Shown: piece after piece, positions 36,001 through 49,800 of the stretch
Numbering within the stretch: the stretch's first letter is position 1
Layout of the letters: every line of letters starts with the position of its first letter
Assembly: GCA_018857735.1 (NCBI GenBank)
Contig: JABMCL010000188.1
Coordinates: 1,417,501-1,481,500 of the forward strand
Origin: Alviniconcha marisindica
Taxonomy: Eukaryota > Mollusca > Gastropoda > Provannidae
DNA length: 64,000 bases
Reading direction: 5' to 3'
Notes under the pieces: model-generated
Database searches by the model: none
Told to the model about the DNA's origin: nothing
What the model saw: the letters and a program-made list of their open reading frames with translations, nothing else
Made by a program: the position numbers and the translations under genes

Positions 36001-39000
36001 CTGTACAAGCTGTACATGTGTGTTGCAGGTCTGGAGGGCCGGGCGGACCGCCAGCGCCGCGGGAGCAGAGCAAGCGTCTCCAGCAGACGCAGGCACAGGT
36101 CGATGAGGTGAGATTGCATCAGCAAGTCGTTGGCGGGCCTGTTTTGGGAGGATTTTCCTTTTAAGGCTTGAAAGCGATGTCAGCGGCACTTCTCTCTTCA
36201 CAAACAAACTCATGATGCTGTCTGTAACATTTTTGTTGATCAGGTGCTTTCTCAACCCTCTGCTTGATTAGTTGAGCGATGTTACAGGTGTGATGTGATT
36301 AGTTAGGTGATTTCTTTTTCATGTTTTTGTGGCTGTAAAATAAAACATTGTATTGGTGAATGCGTTTCATGTGCTGATGATGCAACTGTTTCAACCTGCG
36401 CTGTGTTACTCCCAACACGGTCTTTGTCTTGCCTCATCTTGCTCTTAGCCCGGATGTAACCCTGTGCGGTTGACTGGGCTCAAAGCACCAACTAACTAAA
36501 ACTCATCTTGCTCAGAGGAGCTGCTTGTATTTGGTCAGTGGTTTGACCTGTAGAAAATTGATGTATTGCCATAATTGTTAGGAGTAGATGACTTGGTTTC
36601 AATTCTGTACTGTTTTGAACTTTTTTTTGGGGGGGGGAGAGAACTGTGACATGTTTGCCCAAATTATATCTAGAGAAAGGATTCTTAATCTTATGCTTTA
36701 TTGATAGGATTTACAGGTCTGTAAAAATGGAACAGTGTCATAAGATGGCATTTGAATATAATGGAAGTGATCTGATGATGGCACTGCTCATATTGTTGTG
36801 TTGCTCTTGTTGGTTTCAGGTTGTGGATATTATGCGAGTCAATGTCGACAAGGTGTTAGAAAGAGATCAGAAAATCTCTGAACTGGATGACAGGGCAGGT
36901 TAGTTGGAAGTATATTAAATGCATGTGCAATCAGTTTTTCTGTAATTTGGGAAGTTAATAATGCCATTTTAATCAGCCGTCCTTTTCTTACTCAGTTTTG
37001 ATGTCTTGTTTTTCTGTAATAATTAAAATATATATAATTTCAGAGGGCAATCTGCATGTATACATGCATAAAAACTTAAAAGATGTTGTAAACTGGTAGT
37101 TCTAATCATTTGTGAAGCAGGACGCACTGTGCCAGGAAGCAGGTTTATATCAGTTGTGTTACACACTTAAGCTACACCTCCCATTGCTTGATGGACAAAA
37201 CCCTTTAAATGGAATAGCTGTTAATTTCTGTGACAGATGCTGTCCTTTGATGTGCATTTCTGAAGAAGTGATTGTTTCAAGTTGTTGTAACATTGCCCAG
37301 CCAAACACTGGGGGCGATTTGGTGTATGCAGTTGTGCATTGGCAAGTGCATTTCAAAGGGAAAGGAAATAGCATGTGTGACTTTTTTTGTTACCCCACCA
37401 CATGGGTAGCCACGTGCCGTCTTCAGAGGATTTATCTCCATTTTCTGGAGGGTGGATACTGTTATGCAAGGAGCTTGTCATGGCTGAAGATGTTCCCCAC
37501 ATAACTATGCTGTGTGTAATATTGTAATGTAGCCTGTTTTTTTTTGCTGGTGTCATTGTGTTCTGACAGTCCAGGCCAAGTTGTATGAATTCAATGAAAG
37601 CTGTTCCTTTCAGACGCCTTGCAAGCAGGAGCATCTCAGTTTGAAGCCAGTGCTGGCAAATTGAAGCGAAAATACTGGTGGAAAAACTGCAAGGTAGGCA
37701 GGAGTTCTGTTTTCTTGTTGTTGGTTATGCCATCTTGTTCTGGTCCTATGTTGTGTCATATCTGCCACGCATAATAGATTTGAACGATGGTTTTCTGGGG
37801 GTGGGGGGGGGGGGGGGAAGAGAGAAAAACAGAAAGAAGAAAATGGCAGTGAAACAGATGAAAGTTACATGTCATAAAAAGTTTGTTTTCCACCAGATTG
37901 CTTTTACCTGAATTGTGTAAATATAATGAGCCATAGGAACTAGCACAACACCAAGCAAAGGTGTTATTTGGCTCGAATACATGGAAGATGTGAAAGCATT
38001 TTCACTTGGAGGTTTCATATGGAGCCCTGTAAATATTTTTGAAAGGGGTAAATAAAGTACTGACCAAGGAGACCCCGCTTTTATGGTCTTTTTTCTTCTT
38101 CTTTTTTCTGAAATATTTCCCTTCCAAAACTTTTATGTAAATGAATTGTGACCAAGGACCGCCTCTCCTTTGATACCTTTTTTTTTTTTTTTTTTTACTG
38201 AAACCATTCCTTTGATATTTTCTTGTAAATAAAGCCCTGAGCAAGGGCCACCAAGCAGCGAGACCATGCAGGTTTGATTTTTAGCATGGTCGGAGAAGAG
38301 AGCTTCCACTGGGTGCTGGTATGTTGCACAGGGCTTTGTGACTATTTCTTGACATCAGTCTCCTGTCTGCCCACCATCAGCAAGTAGATAGGAGAACTGT
38401 GCAGCATTCTGTGGCAATTCTGGCTGCAGGTCGGTTAAGGGTGTGATTAAAAAGTAACAGTGGGTCTGTTTTCTAGGGAACTGTGTCTGAAGTTGGTGAT
38501 GAAAAGTTCTTGTTGGTGAAACATAAAAGGATTGTTGCTCTGTTGAGCTGTGTATCAGAATGTGTCATTAATTTTCTGTGGGTGATTGTTTAAAGCTAAG
38601 ATTGAGACGAGTAGTCCTGTTTACAATTTTAAACATGCACTGTGGGGGTGGGGGGTGATCGGGGGTGAAAACAAAGCGGCTGTCACCAGTTGTTTTACTG
38701 GCTCATGTTCCAATTATAAAATAATAATGTGGTATGTCTTGCTTCTCAGATGATGATCATTCTAGGCGTGATCATCGGTATAATTATAATTATTATCGTG
38801 GGTGAGTGACAGATGTGTGATGTTGTGGATCATTCACTGTCGTCTAGGATTAGTCATTGTTGTATGCAGTGTTTTGTCCATGTTGTGTATGTAGGACTGT
38901 ATTTCTTGATTTATTTTTTATTTCAAACTTTATAATTGTTGTGTTTTATGTATGTAGGCATGATTGTTGTTTTTGTTCCCCAGAGCACAGCTAAATGCAC

Positions 39001-42000
39001 ATTGTATGGCTTATTATGGCTGTATGTGGGTAGAGATAGCATTGTACAAGATAGCATTGTACAAGATCTGGACAGGACAAAAAGGTGAAGGAAAAAGAAA
39101 GAAAAGAAGAAGGAAAAAGGGTGTAAAAGGCACATCTGAGTTGAATGACGTATAGCTTTTTCAGTAAACAAGTAAGTAAGTAAATTGGTGTTTGACGCCC
39201 AGTCAACCAGTGCGGTTATATCAGGGCGATTTCAGTAAACAAGGTGCTTGTTGAAACTGCTCATGGACCATTCTTTGAGAGTGTGCGTTTTTCTAGATGT
39301 TAATGAAAATGAAAGTGAAACAAGAGCAACAACAATAAAAAATAAAAAATAAACCCAGAGATAAGGAAAATAGATTGCAACAATTTTTTTATATGTAATG
39401 ATTGCTTGAAGGAGTTGTCACTGGCACTTGCATGTGGATGGAGTAGCTCCAGGTGACTGCTGAAAGGTAACTCGGCTTGAAGTTGGAGACTATACAGAAC
39501 AGAAAGAAACTGAACTGAACCCAACTTGCTGTACTACATCACATTGCAATCTTCAAGCACTGGAAGTTGGACTGAATCCAGCTCACTCTACTTCACTTAA
39601 AGTTGGGTGGAACCCATCTCGCTCTCCTTCATCACAGCGTGATAATGTGACTGCCAAATTGTTGCCATGCATTACACCTGTCAGAGGTGTAAACGCATAA
39701 AGGTTCAAAAGAATGCTATTTGTTAGGACTAAACACACCATGCAAATGTTCAGGGTAATCCCCTTTATCAAGCTACAAAACATTTAAACAACAGTTAAAC
39801 GGTGAAACACAATGAAAAATGAGCTGTAGAGCTAAGACTTGTCTGCTTTTGGTTGAGCTGTGCTGTTTTCACCAAAGAGGTGATGGAAAAATATCTTTTC
39901 ACCAAAGAGGTGATGGAGGCGTGTTCAGCCGTTCTTTGTAACCTCCTCCCAGACTGGATTTCACTCTCGGCCCCTCTTGTTGCCTTCAGCTTGAGGTCGA
40001 ACTCGTCTAGCAGTAGTTACTAGGAGCTGTCCATGGGTGTGGCTGAAACCAGGCAGCCTAGTGTTGAGACGGTGTACTGAGCAGAGTGGGGGAAAGACCA
40101 GCAGCCATAAGTACAGCCATACAGTGTCTCATTTCCCATGATCTGTATGTCACCTGTGCCTGTACACACTTTAGCTACTTAAGGTTTTAATGAACACGCA
40201 TTTGTTTTGGTGTTGTTTTTCAGTTTTTGTGTTTTTCGTGTGATTATGTTTTTGTTCCTTTCTTCCTTTTCAACAGATGTGGCTCATTCTCATTGGTATC
40301 ATTGTTGTGATTATAGTTATTATTGCCGGTAAGTTTGTGTGCATGAGTGTGGTGTGTGTGCTTACTACAGCTGAACCTGTGATGAGTGACCTCCCCGGAG
40401 ATTCCCAGTGTGTTTGACTTGACTGCTCCCCCCCCCCCACCCCCCAACTCCCTGACCTGCTCCTCAAGTGAGAGAGCATCCAGTTTAAAAGTTAATCTCC
40501 ACCATGGGCAGGTTTTTAGCTCTAGCAGGTTCAGCTGAGTTGCACGTCTGTTTAAGGGACAGTGAATTGCAATATTTATCTCTCTTTCACCTTTCGGTTG
40601 TTGGTGTTAACTCTGCTTTAGTTTCAGTTTTCACTAATATACTTTGCCACCGTTCTTTACCCCCCCCTTCTTTTTGCGCGCGCGCGCGTGTGTGTGTGTG
40701 TGTGTGTAAAAGTAAAACTCTGGTTACAGCATTGTCATTTAGTGTGAGGTAAGGATCATGGAAGTGAATTCAGCAATCTTGTGTTTAGCTTCATCGCAGT
40801 GCTAGCCTTGGCAGACCCCCAAGGGGTGTCTCTCCTTTCCTGTCCCATCTACACCCCTGTCTTTGTGTTACGGCACATGGCATTACCAGCTTGGGCCAGT
40901 CCCTGTGACATTTCCTTCCCTTTACCCTGCCCCATCTACACCCCTGTCTTTGTGTTACAGCACATGGCATTACCAGCTTGGGCCAGTCCCTGTGACATTT
41001 CCGTCCCTTTACCCTGTCCCATCTCCCTAGATTTAGTACAGCCAAATCCCCATAGATTACATCTGGAAACAACAGCTATATTAACGTGTGAATTTCTCCA
41101 AAGAGGTGCCTTTAATTAAAACGCATTCTGTGATACAGATCTGGATTTTTTTGCATATAGTAAACGCATGGGGTTTGAGGAATTGCGTGAGAGGAGTTTA
41201 TTTTGTAATAAAATGTGGTTTTTGTGTGTATTTGTGACCCCTGTGTCTGTAATATTTCATCTGTTTATAAAATAAATGAAAAAGAAAAAGAAAAATGTAA
41301 AACCTAAAATTGTGCACCTCAGTTTAGTTAAATAGTACAAAAATAAATTGTTATATCCCAGCTGCCTACTGTCTGTGTATTGGTTGTAATGCTTTAAAAA
41401 ATTATGCAGAAGATAAAAAGTTAATGAAGCCCCCCCCCCCCAGCAAAAAACCCCACAAAACCAAACCCCAAACAAAAAACAAATAACAACTTTTGTGAAT
41501 AAAGATTGTTCCTATGTGTTGCTAAAACTCACTTGATGGCACAACAGCAGATTTTCTCTGAGGCCCCATTTTGAAGCAAGGTGTTTGGGATGATTAGGAT
41601 TAAAAGAAAGACAATTTAAAAAAAAAAAAAAAAGCAGTCAGTCCAAGGGGAATAATCACATTTTTAGACTGCAGTACTTTGCTGCACAGACTGATATTAT
41701 CTCCCCTGTTCTGCAGAGTTGGGGAGCCACTTTTTTTTTTTAAATCATTTTTTTTTAGCACAAAGCACTTTTTCCTTCTTAGAACTGTGCTGTCAGATGC
41801 GTGAATCATTTACCAGCTACCAAACTGCATAATTATAATAGCTGGATTAAGAAGCTGGTGTTGGTTCGCTACATCAGAATACTGCTTGAAAACAAAACGA
41901 AAACAAACAAAAAAACTGTTGCAGAAGTTAGAGTATAAGGTAAGACGAGTTAGAGCATAAGGTAAGGTGTACTGGAATATAAATCTGTAGTGGTTCTTGA

Positions 42001-45000
42001 ATGCAAATCTTTGATTGGGGGGGGGGGGGGATTTGTTGGTGATAAACGAAAAATTCTCAGTTTTTACTTACTTTCTCTAGCCTCTAGGTGTCTGCCTGTT
42101 CCCTGTGTATTTCTCTCAATGTTTTGAGTAATCTGTATAGTTTTGGGATTAAGATGCAGAAATTTTATTTTGTTGAGCTTTTCAGACACTAACGCTATAT
42201 CAGGAATGCTTTCAGTGTATTCTGTTGCATTATTGTTTTATCTCCGTTGCAGTAGAGATACTTAGGATTCAGTAGTTTGCACACTAACATTTTAGACACT
42301 ACCCTTGCCTGCTGTGCAACCCTTTGAAGCATTATTCATTAACACTGACTTGAGCTTTTTAAATTTTAAGTACTTCATTTTTCTTTCACATTATACTCGG
42401 TTGATGTCTAGCTGGGTGCACTTTCGTTGATGTAGACAGCTTGCTGTTTAGATACAGTGTATGTCTATAAAAAAAATAGGTAATTAAGATACAGTATGCA
42501 TATTAGAATTGAAGTGACAGTGGCCAGTGACATGATTATTTATTGTTGATAATATAAATATCTTGAATATGAGCAATTCAGTGACAGTCTGATGGCTTGG
42601 GCTGCTTTGCTATGTGCCGCTGAGTGCAGCCATTCCTTGTCTTTGTAGTCTTCTCCTTTAGCATCATTTCAACTAGTTCAAATACAAGGATGGTGTTGTA
42701 ACAAGGAACATTCTGATATGCATAATTTAAAAAAAATAAAAGTCTGTGTAATGATCAGTGTAAGGCCAGCCAGCAGCTTGCCTGATCAGAAACCTTGCCA
42801 TTGCACTTTTCCTGGGCATTGTGTGATCAGCGTCAAACGTTGCACGGTCGTAGCACTTACTGCGCTTAACCTCTTCATCCCAGTGGTGGTCATCTAGATT
42901 TCTCTTTAATGTCACAGTTGTGTCACAGTACATCTAGACTTCTCTTAAATGTCACAGTTGCATCACAGTACATCTAGACTTTAATGTCACAGTTGCGTCA
43001 CAGTACATCTAGGCTTACCTTTAATGTCACAATTGTGTCAGACAGTTCAAATTGTAATTATTTCAATAAGTTTGTGCATGATCCAAACACAAGAAGGTTC
43101 AAACGAACACATTTATTTTAACATGGACACACAGTATGCAAATTTTCAGGAAAATCCCCTTTACCAAGCCACAGAATGACACTTAAACAACAGATAAATG
43201 GTTAAAAACAAAGAAAAATGACAGAAAAAGACTTGTTTTGGTTGAGTTTTTGCAGCTTGTTTGGTGGTTGGAAGATTGTTGGCATCAAGTTTGTGTATGG
43301 TAATGGTTGAGTTCAAACTTTGTAGTTATAATTGTTAGACACAGGGACTAGTTCACACTTTATCATGTTGTATTTTGACATTCAAGCAAAATGGTTAACT
43401 TGTCAGACATAACGGAAACTGTAGTGTTGATAATTAAACACGTCACCAAAATATTACGACTGCTGTCGGTGACAAGCCAGTCGACACATGCTGACAGGCA
43501 GCACACCTTCAGCCATTCCCTCCACAGTTTAGTCCTGTCCGGATCTTGAGAGAAGCCAGCGGAGACCAGCAGTAGCAATGGTCAAAATGTGCACATGGCA
43601 GTTATGTAACTCCGACACACAGTACCCATGTCGACTTGAAGCTGAAATAAGATTCATGCCATTCCCTAAACCATGCTAAGTGTGGAGAAATGTTATTTGA
43701 GGTGAATAGAACCATGTGATCATCCTCTTGTGGAACTGTCTATAAACATGGTAATTCCCATCTCATTATTTACAAACATTATGGTAATCCCCATCCCGTT
43801 GTTTACAAGTACAAAGGTCAGTACATCTTGTTCAAAATACATTGCTGGATTAGCCTAGAGACTATATGTATATATATAGATTTGTGTTCTGAAGACTAAA
43901 TCTATCATACCAATCACAGTGGGCGCAACACTCACTCTTTCAGCTGTTACGGTAGATCATATCAAAACCACTGCCATCGCTTGACTTTCCTTACAATTCC
44001 AGCATGAAGAAGCAGACTAAAGTAAAACTAAGTTTCCAAACCAGCAGTCACCATATCTAATGTTAAGAGACAGGCTGTGGGAGCTTTGAGCTTTACCACA
44101 TCATTGTTTTAAAACGGTTCTGTCAGATTGTGGTCAGAAAGCTGTGTCCGACTGTATGTCGTTTGCTTCCCCTGTGGTTGTTGCTTCGTGTTCGCTGCTG
44201 CTTACTTGCTTCCTGCTATGTGCAGAACCAACCTGCTCCCTGTCATGGCCGTAGAGGTGTGTGAGAAGGATCATAAGCCAAATACCACCAGGAAATATCA
44301 TCACAGATAGTAAACTTGCCGGCACCTCTATACTTTATGATGATGAATATGCCGTAGTATTTGAGCAGTGGGGGACAGGTTAATTCCACCACAATGTGAT
44401 ACATTTAGAAGTGGAATTTTCTTACAAATTTAGAGTCTTTAATTTCTTGATTAAAATGTAGGGAGGGTGGTGGTGGTGGGGTGGGGTGTGGGGGTGGGGA
44501 CAGGTCTGGGGTGAACCACTTAGAGTTCATTCCATGGAAATAGAGACAAATAGTGATGTTGTTGGCCACTTAAAACCTTGTAACTTGACATTGTCGCATT
44601 TTTTTATATTTTTTTTGCACTTTTGATAGTCCAAATTTATTTAAACGTCTTCTGTGAATACTTGGGACAGAAAATGTTTCACTGAAAGTTGCTCGGGAAA
44701 ATGCACATCTTTTTTCATTGGAAGCTGATTCATGGTGAGCTCTAAGTTACATGTTTCCACGCCATTTTTGGAGTGAATTAACTTTAAAACAGACATCTGT
44801 ACAGAAACAGTTTGCCTCTTACTAGATTGTCTAGAGCTGTGATACAGGTAGATGCCAGCCACAAAATTTGGGTTGCAAGGTTTGAATTGATCATCAACTT
44901 GTGAAAGAAACAAGTAAGTCACCATTTCAGATCAAACAAATGCGGGAAGAAACACATTTCTCAGCTGTTTTTAACAGAAAACAGCCATTATTGATGTCTC

Positions 45001-46793
45001 TTTCACAAGCGATATTTATTACATCGTTTGTGAACCTGAAAAAATTCTTGTATCCAAAAACGAATGTGGTAGGGTATATGCTGATTTTGTCCTGCACTTT
45101 TTCTTGTTCTCAGAACTTGGAAAATTTGAATTCCAAGGTTTCATTTACAGTATATTGATAGACACGATAAGTAAACTGTATATGAAATAAAAAAGAGTTG
45201 CAGTATCATTCTAACAAGTAGGTAAAAAGGACCCATTCATTCTCTCTGTGGTGGCTCTGTACCGACAGATCTAGCGCCAGTTGTGGTCTGGCTTTTGGTT
45301 TTTGCCTGCTGCAGTACCCATGATGCATTCCTTCGCCCGTTCTTTCTTTTCAATTTCATTCTCTTGCTTCTCTCTTGGCTTTCCTTCATGCTGCCAGTTT
45401 GGGCAACATCAGGCTAAGGGTATGGGTAAACCGCATCAGTGTCAACCTCTTGGCTAGTCGCCCGTGTGCTAATTTTGTGTTTTTCTTCAATATCCTTTTT
45501 GCTTTGGCTTCGTCTCCTTTTGTATTTGGCTCACTTTGCATGTCGCTGCTGGCAGTTTCTCTGCCAGTGTAAGGTCTCGGCCTGCACATTTATGGTGTAT
45601 GTCCGTTGTAGTTATGTAATCGGGTTATTTGTGTACATGTATACTTAGTGGTTGTAGGGTGAGATTGTTTTAGTATTGTGGTCAGTGCATGTGTTTTTTT
45701 AATGTTTCTTTACCACCATATATACCAGTGCATCTACAGTGTGTCTCTGTAGTGAAGACTTTGCCTCATTTATCTCCAGGGAGTTTTTATTTTTGTTTAA
45801 AATCATTTGTGAGATTGTTGTGCTGATATTAGTGAATGATGTAATGGTTGTGCTAGATCTCTCTGACTAGGACTGTGTTGTACTAATTTCAGCAACCTTG
45901 GTTCGATTTTAAGGTTGCATTTCTCAGTGTTGTGAGAGAGAAAAATCTTTTAAAAAATCCAGAAATTCTTTTCTCGGTGGTTTTAAACTCTTTGTCAAGG
46001 AAGTATTGAGTAGAACGCCACCTTTTCAGAACTTATGCATTGAACTTCAATTTGAAGCTTGTTGAACATTTCCTCTAATTCTTGTTTTCATTTGTGTGAT
46101 CTCTGCTGCTTAGGCATGTTTGTTTTGAGACCTCCCACCTTTCTGTTTTGTTACTAATTTGTAGAGGTTTACTTGTTGACTTGTAGCACTGAAGCACACT
46201 TTATCGCATCAAACTGAAAGGCACTGTGGGAATATTCCCTAATCCCCCCCCACCCCACCCCACCCCACCCAGCCCTTGTGCTCTCTTCTGCACCTCCCCC
46301 TCTTCTCTAATAATAATGATGCATTGATAGTGCATGTTTCCATGGCATGTTATCCAGAGTTGGGGTAGGATGCTCCCTACAAAAGGATCGAAGCAAAACA
46401 ACAACTAGAAGTATTACATGTACATCAAATAAAAAGCATGGGCCTCAAAACACACCAGCTCCAACAACTGCATTAAGGACAACTTAACAATCCACAAAGA
46501 AAAGTGCACGTTTTGAACAACAGTGGCATTGAAGTAGTGAAGCTTGACATTACTTTGGTTCATACAGTTTTCAAAATGTAGGGGAAACTGAGGTGTCTTT
46601 TCTTGCCTGGACATAACAGCAAAATTAGCCAAATCAGACTTCCAGTACTTATAGGTCCAGAGCTTGGTTGGTGATGTGAAAGTTCGAGTCAAATCTTCAT
46701 GAAAATCAGAAATCACCTGAAATTTAATGCAGCCATTTTTTTCCATTTGGGGCATCTGTGGCAGTCAGTGCTGAGTGGGTTGAGCATCACTGG

Positions 46794-46891
<98 letters not shown>

Positions 46892-49800
46892 GTGTATATA
46901 TGTGTGTGTGTGTGTGCGCGTGCACATTCTCGACTCTTATGAATATTATAAAGTGTGGATTGGTCAGCGTAATGAAGACTGGTCGCCTGGCAGTCACTGG
47001 TAGAATGCTTGCACATTGCCATGTATAGTCTAGCCTGCTACAAATGTCCTGAAGTCAGATTTACTTGGCGGTAGAGTTCTCAAAGGAACACAAGTTGCAG
47101 AAATTTGTGGGTTCTGCCGTTTGTCTGATTGAGATCAAGCAGGTATGAGTTGAGTATATTACTCAGCAAGGCTGTGTGCATAATACTGTGCTTTATAAAG
47201 GGGACTAATTGGTGCATTACCTGTGTAGGCAAAGGTTTTAGCATTACATTTTTTCCAGACATTGTTTATGTAAGAGCTTTCCAGATTTTCACCTGTGTAA
47301 CCTCTTTTGAGCTGGGATCTCGTTCATGCCAGTTGCACTGATACCAAGATTTGATTTTAAGAACACAGCATGGTAAATGTAACACTGAATCTGGCATTTT
47401 TATTTTGCAAGTTCCTCCCTGAATGTGCAGACTTTCAGCTGTAGAGAGATAATTGCTATATTTCCTGTGTCACCAGAAATATAATGCCTAATGGTAGCTT
47501 TTCTGTATTTTATATTTTTATACAGCACCTGTAGGGAGATAGTTTTATATTTTCTGTGTTGTCAGAAAAGTGAAGGTTGCTTTTCTGTATTTTTAAAACT
47601 GTTATTTCTGTCTTTAATAGCAAAATCTTTCAAACTGTAAGATGATAGTCTGTGTTTAGCTTTCTGGTTTGATGCTTTTCATAACCTTGACCTAGTTTCA
47701 GCCAGCCCAGATAAAGTTATACTTTATGATTGGAATGGGGGTCATTGAAGCAATATAGTGTGTGTGCGTGTGTGTGTGTGCGCGTGCGTGCGTGCGTGTG
47801 TGCGTGCATGAGTGTGTGCTTTTTTACATATTTTTATGATTGCTGCCATGTCACCTGGTATACATTTTTATCAGGTGTGGACATGTAGTAGTTGAATGTA
47901 GCACAGGTATTTGTTGTACCTTTATCGGTTACAGCCCCAGTAGATTGTTGTTTTAATTTTTGTACTTTTAAATTGCCATTTTCAACATTGTCATACACAT
48001 TAAACATAATTGTTCATTTCATCAGAAACAGAAGCTATTCTTTAACATAATCGTACCCATTGTAGTTGACATCAGCAAAAAGACACAAGTGATGAGTGCT
48101 TTAATGAAGGCACTGAAGCATTTGTAAAGCAGCTTTGTCTTGCAATGGCAGAATTAGAGATTGGCATTGGTATTAGGCTAATTGCTGTTCATGTAACGGC
48201 ATAATGATAAACAGATTGAAGGTGATATGAAATATTGACTGGCTTGGCTGCAGTTCTGATTTCAGTCTGCTAGTAGTAATTTATCTTTTGTGTTGGTGAA
48301 CACGCGTTGACAAACACAAGCAGTTTTTATAGAGATGTATAAGGAAGGCCGGTAATTTTGATAACAACTGTGCCAGAGTGGGGACTTGGCGAGTGTGATA
48401 GGAGATTCAAGCTTCTGTTGTTGTCTGATGGTAACTGGGTTCTAGTGCTTCCTGTACTTGTATCAAGCCTCATCTTCTTTTACTCATCTTGTACACTTGT
48501 AGACAGAGTTTGTGTTCATAGTTAATCATTGGGTAAAATTTACTGTCAGCATTATCACTTTATCTGCTGTGCGTGCATGTGTGTGTGTGTGTGTGTATGT
48601 GTGTGTGTATGTGTACATGTGTGCGCGTGTGTGTGTGTGTGAACTCGTCTACACAGAATGAATTTCCAAATGTGGACTTATTTTGACATTAACAGTTTTG
48701 ACATCAGTTCATGTGGTATTTTGCCTATGTATATGTTTGAGGACCTGTAGCAGATAGGGCTGAGCGTGGATATTGGGCGTCAGTGTGGCAACCTATTTAG
48801 GGCACTCCCCAAGATAAGCAGTAGTTTTGAGAATTTTGACTGCCTTCCTTCCTTTCTGCCTGCCAAGTTTTTCTCTTACCATATGACTGCATGTGCTGGC
48901 AGCAGCACCATCCCTGCTTCGGTGACCCTGGCAACAATACCACGGCGTTGACCTGGACATAGATTATTGCCTGTTGGGTTGTGGCTTGCCTCTGATGTGA
49001 CTGGACACTGGTCATTGTTTTCCTGCCTAGATGATGCCTGGTCCTTTCTTCCCCTACCCCACCTCTGGTACACTGAGTATAGGGAGCTGCTGGGTCGTGG
49101 CCGCTTCTTTTTGTATCTTGTGCACTGCCTTTCTTTTCAAAACCTGCATGTGGTCTTTCACCAAAGTCTAAAGCTCAGCACTGATGCTGCGACATTGCTC
49201 AGGGGCTTGTGTGTGTGGGTGTTTTTTTTTGCGATAGCATGTTACGAAATGCTGTCTGAAGAAGTTTAAATTGGAATTGAAACACATCCTTGTTATTTGG
49301 CATTGATAGCCTCAGATGTGTGTTAACCCCTTCTTCTCCTGCATCTGTCTTTGAGGATGGGGAATACTTTTACGGAGATGTTGCTTTGTTACAAGCTGTA
49401 GTACAGCTATGGCTGCTGCTCACAACCACCTTAAATGTAAATATCAACATGAAGTAGTCTTTGAGGAAGCTTTGTCTTTAAAAAAATCTGAAACAGAATG
49501 ACTGCTAGCGTTCTAAAACAAGATCCAAACACAAACGGGTTCAAAAGAACGCTTGTCTATTATGACACGGACAGACAGTATGCAAATTTCCTGGGAAATC
49601 CCCTTCATCAAGCCACAAAATGACACTTAAAACAACAGTTAAATGGTTAAAAGCGATGAAAAGGGAGAAACAAACGTATCTTCTTTTGGTTGATCTTTTG
49701 GTTGTCACTTGTAGGAAGATTGTAGGCATGACAATCATGTCATGACATCAGTGTCATGCGTACAATCTTCCTAAAGCGGCAACAGATCAACCAAAAGAAG

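Larger units (their letters stand above)
28709..36028 (+). other. synaptobrevin intron 2 (about 7.3 kb)
   Basis: Contains poly-G (28994-29007), (TA)n near 29431-29455, (GT)n at 29967-30022, an AT-rich block 30500-32500, a MITE (32742-33146), dispersed repeat C (33690-34320) and coding relics listed separately. The cause of the AT-rich block is unknown. Confidence 0.6.

Noticed and set aside
37112..37504. 130-codon open frame on the plus strand in synaptobrevin intron 4
   Set aside because: No recognisable domain, no splice or start signal that sets it apart, and it lies inside a well-defined intron of the same strand. Most likely chance.
38802..38809. Exon 6a used as a terminal exon by reading through its donor (tail G-E-stop)
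   Set aside because: The donor G/GTGAGT is strong and two in-phase downstream exons exist. Possible as a minor form but not needed.
44226..44255. Alternative synaptobrevin terminal exon giving a tail E-P-T-C-S-L-S-W-P
   Set aside because: The acceptor is acceptable, but the tail lacks the V-W start shared by the two better terminal exons and the pyrimidine tract is weaker.
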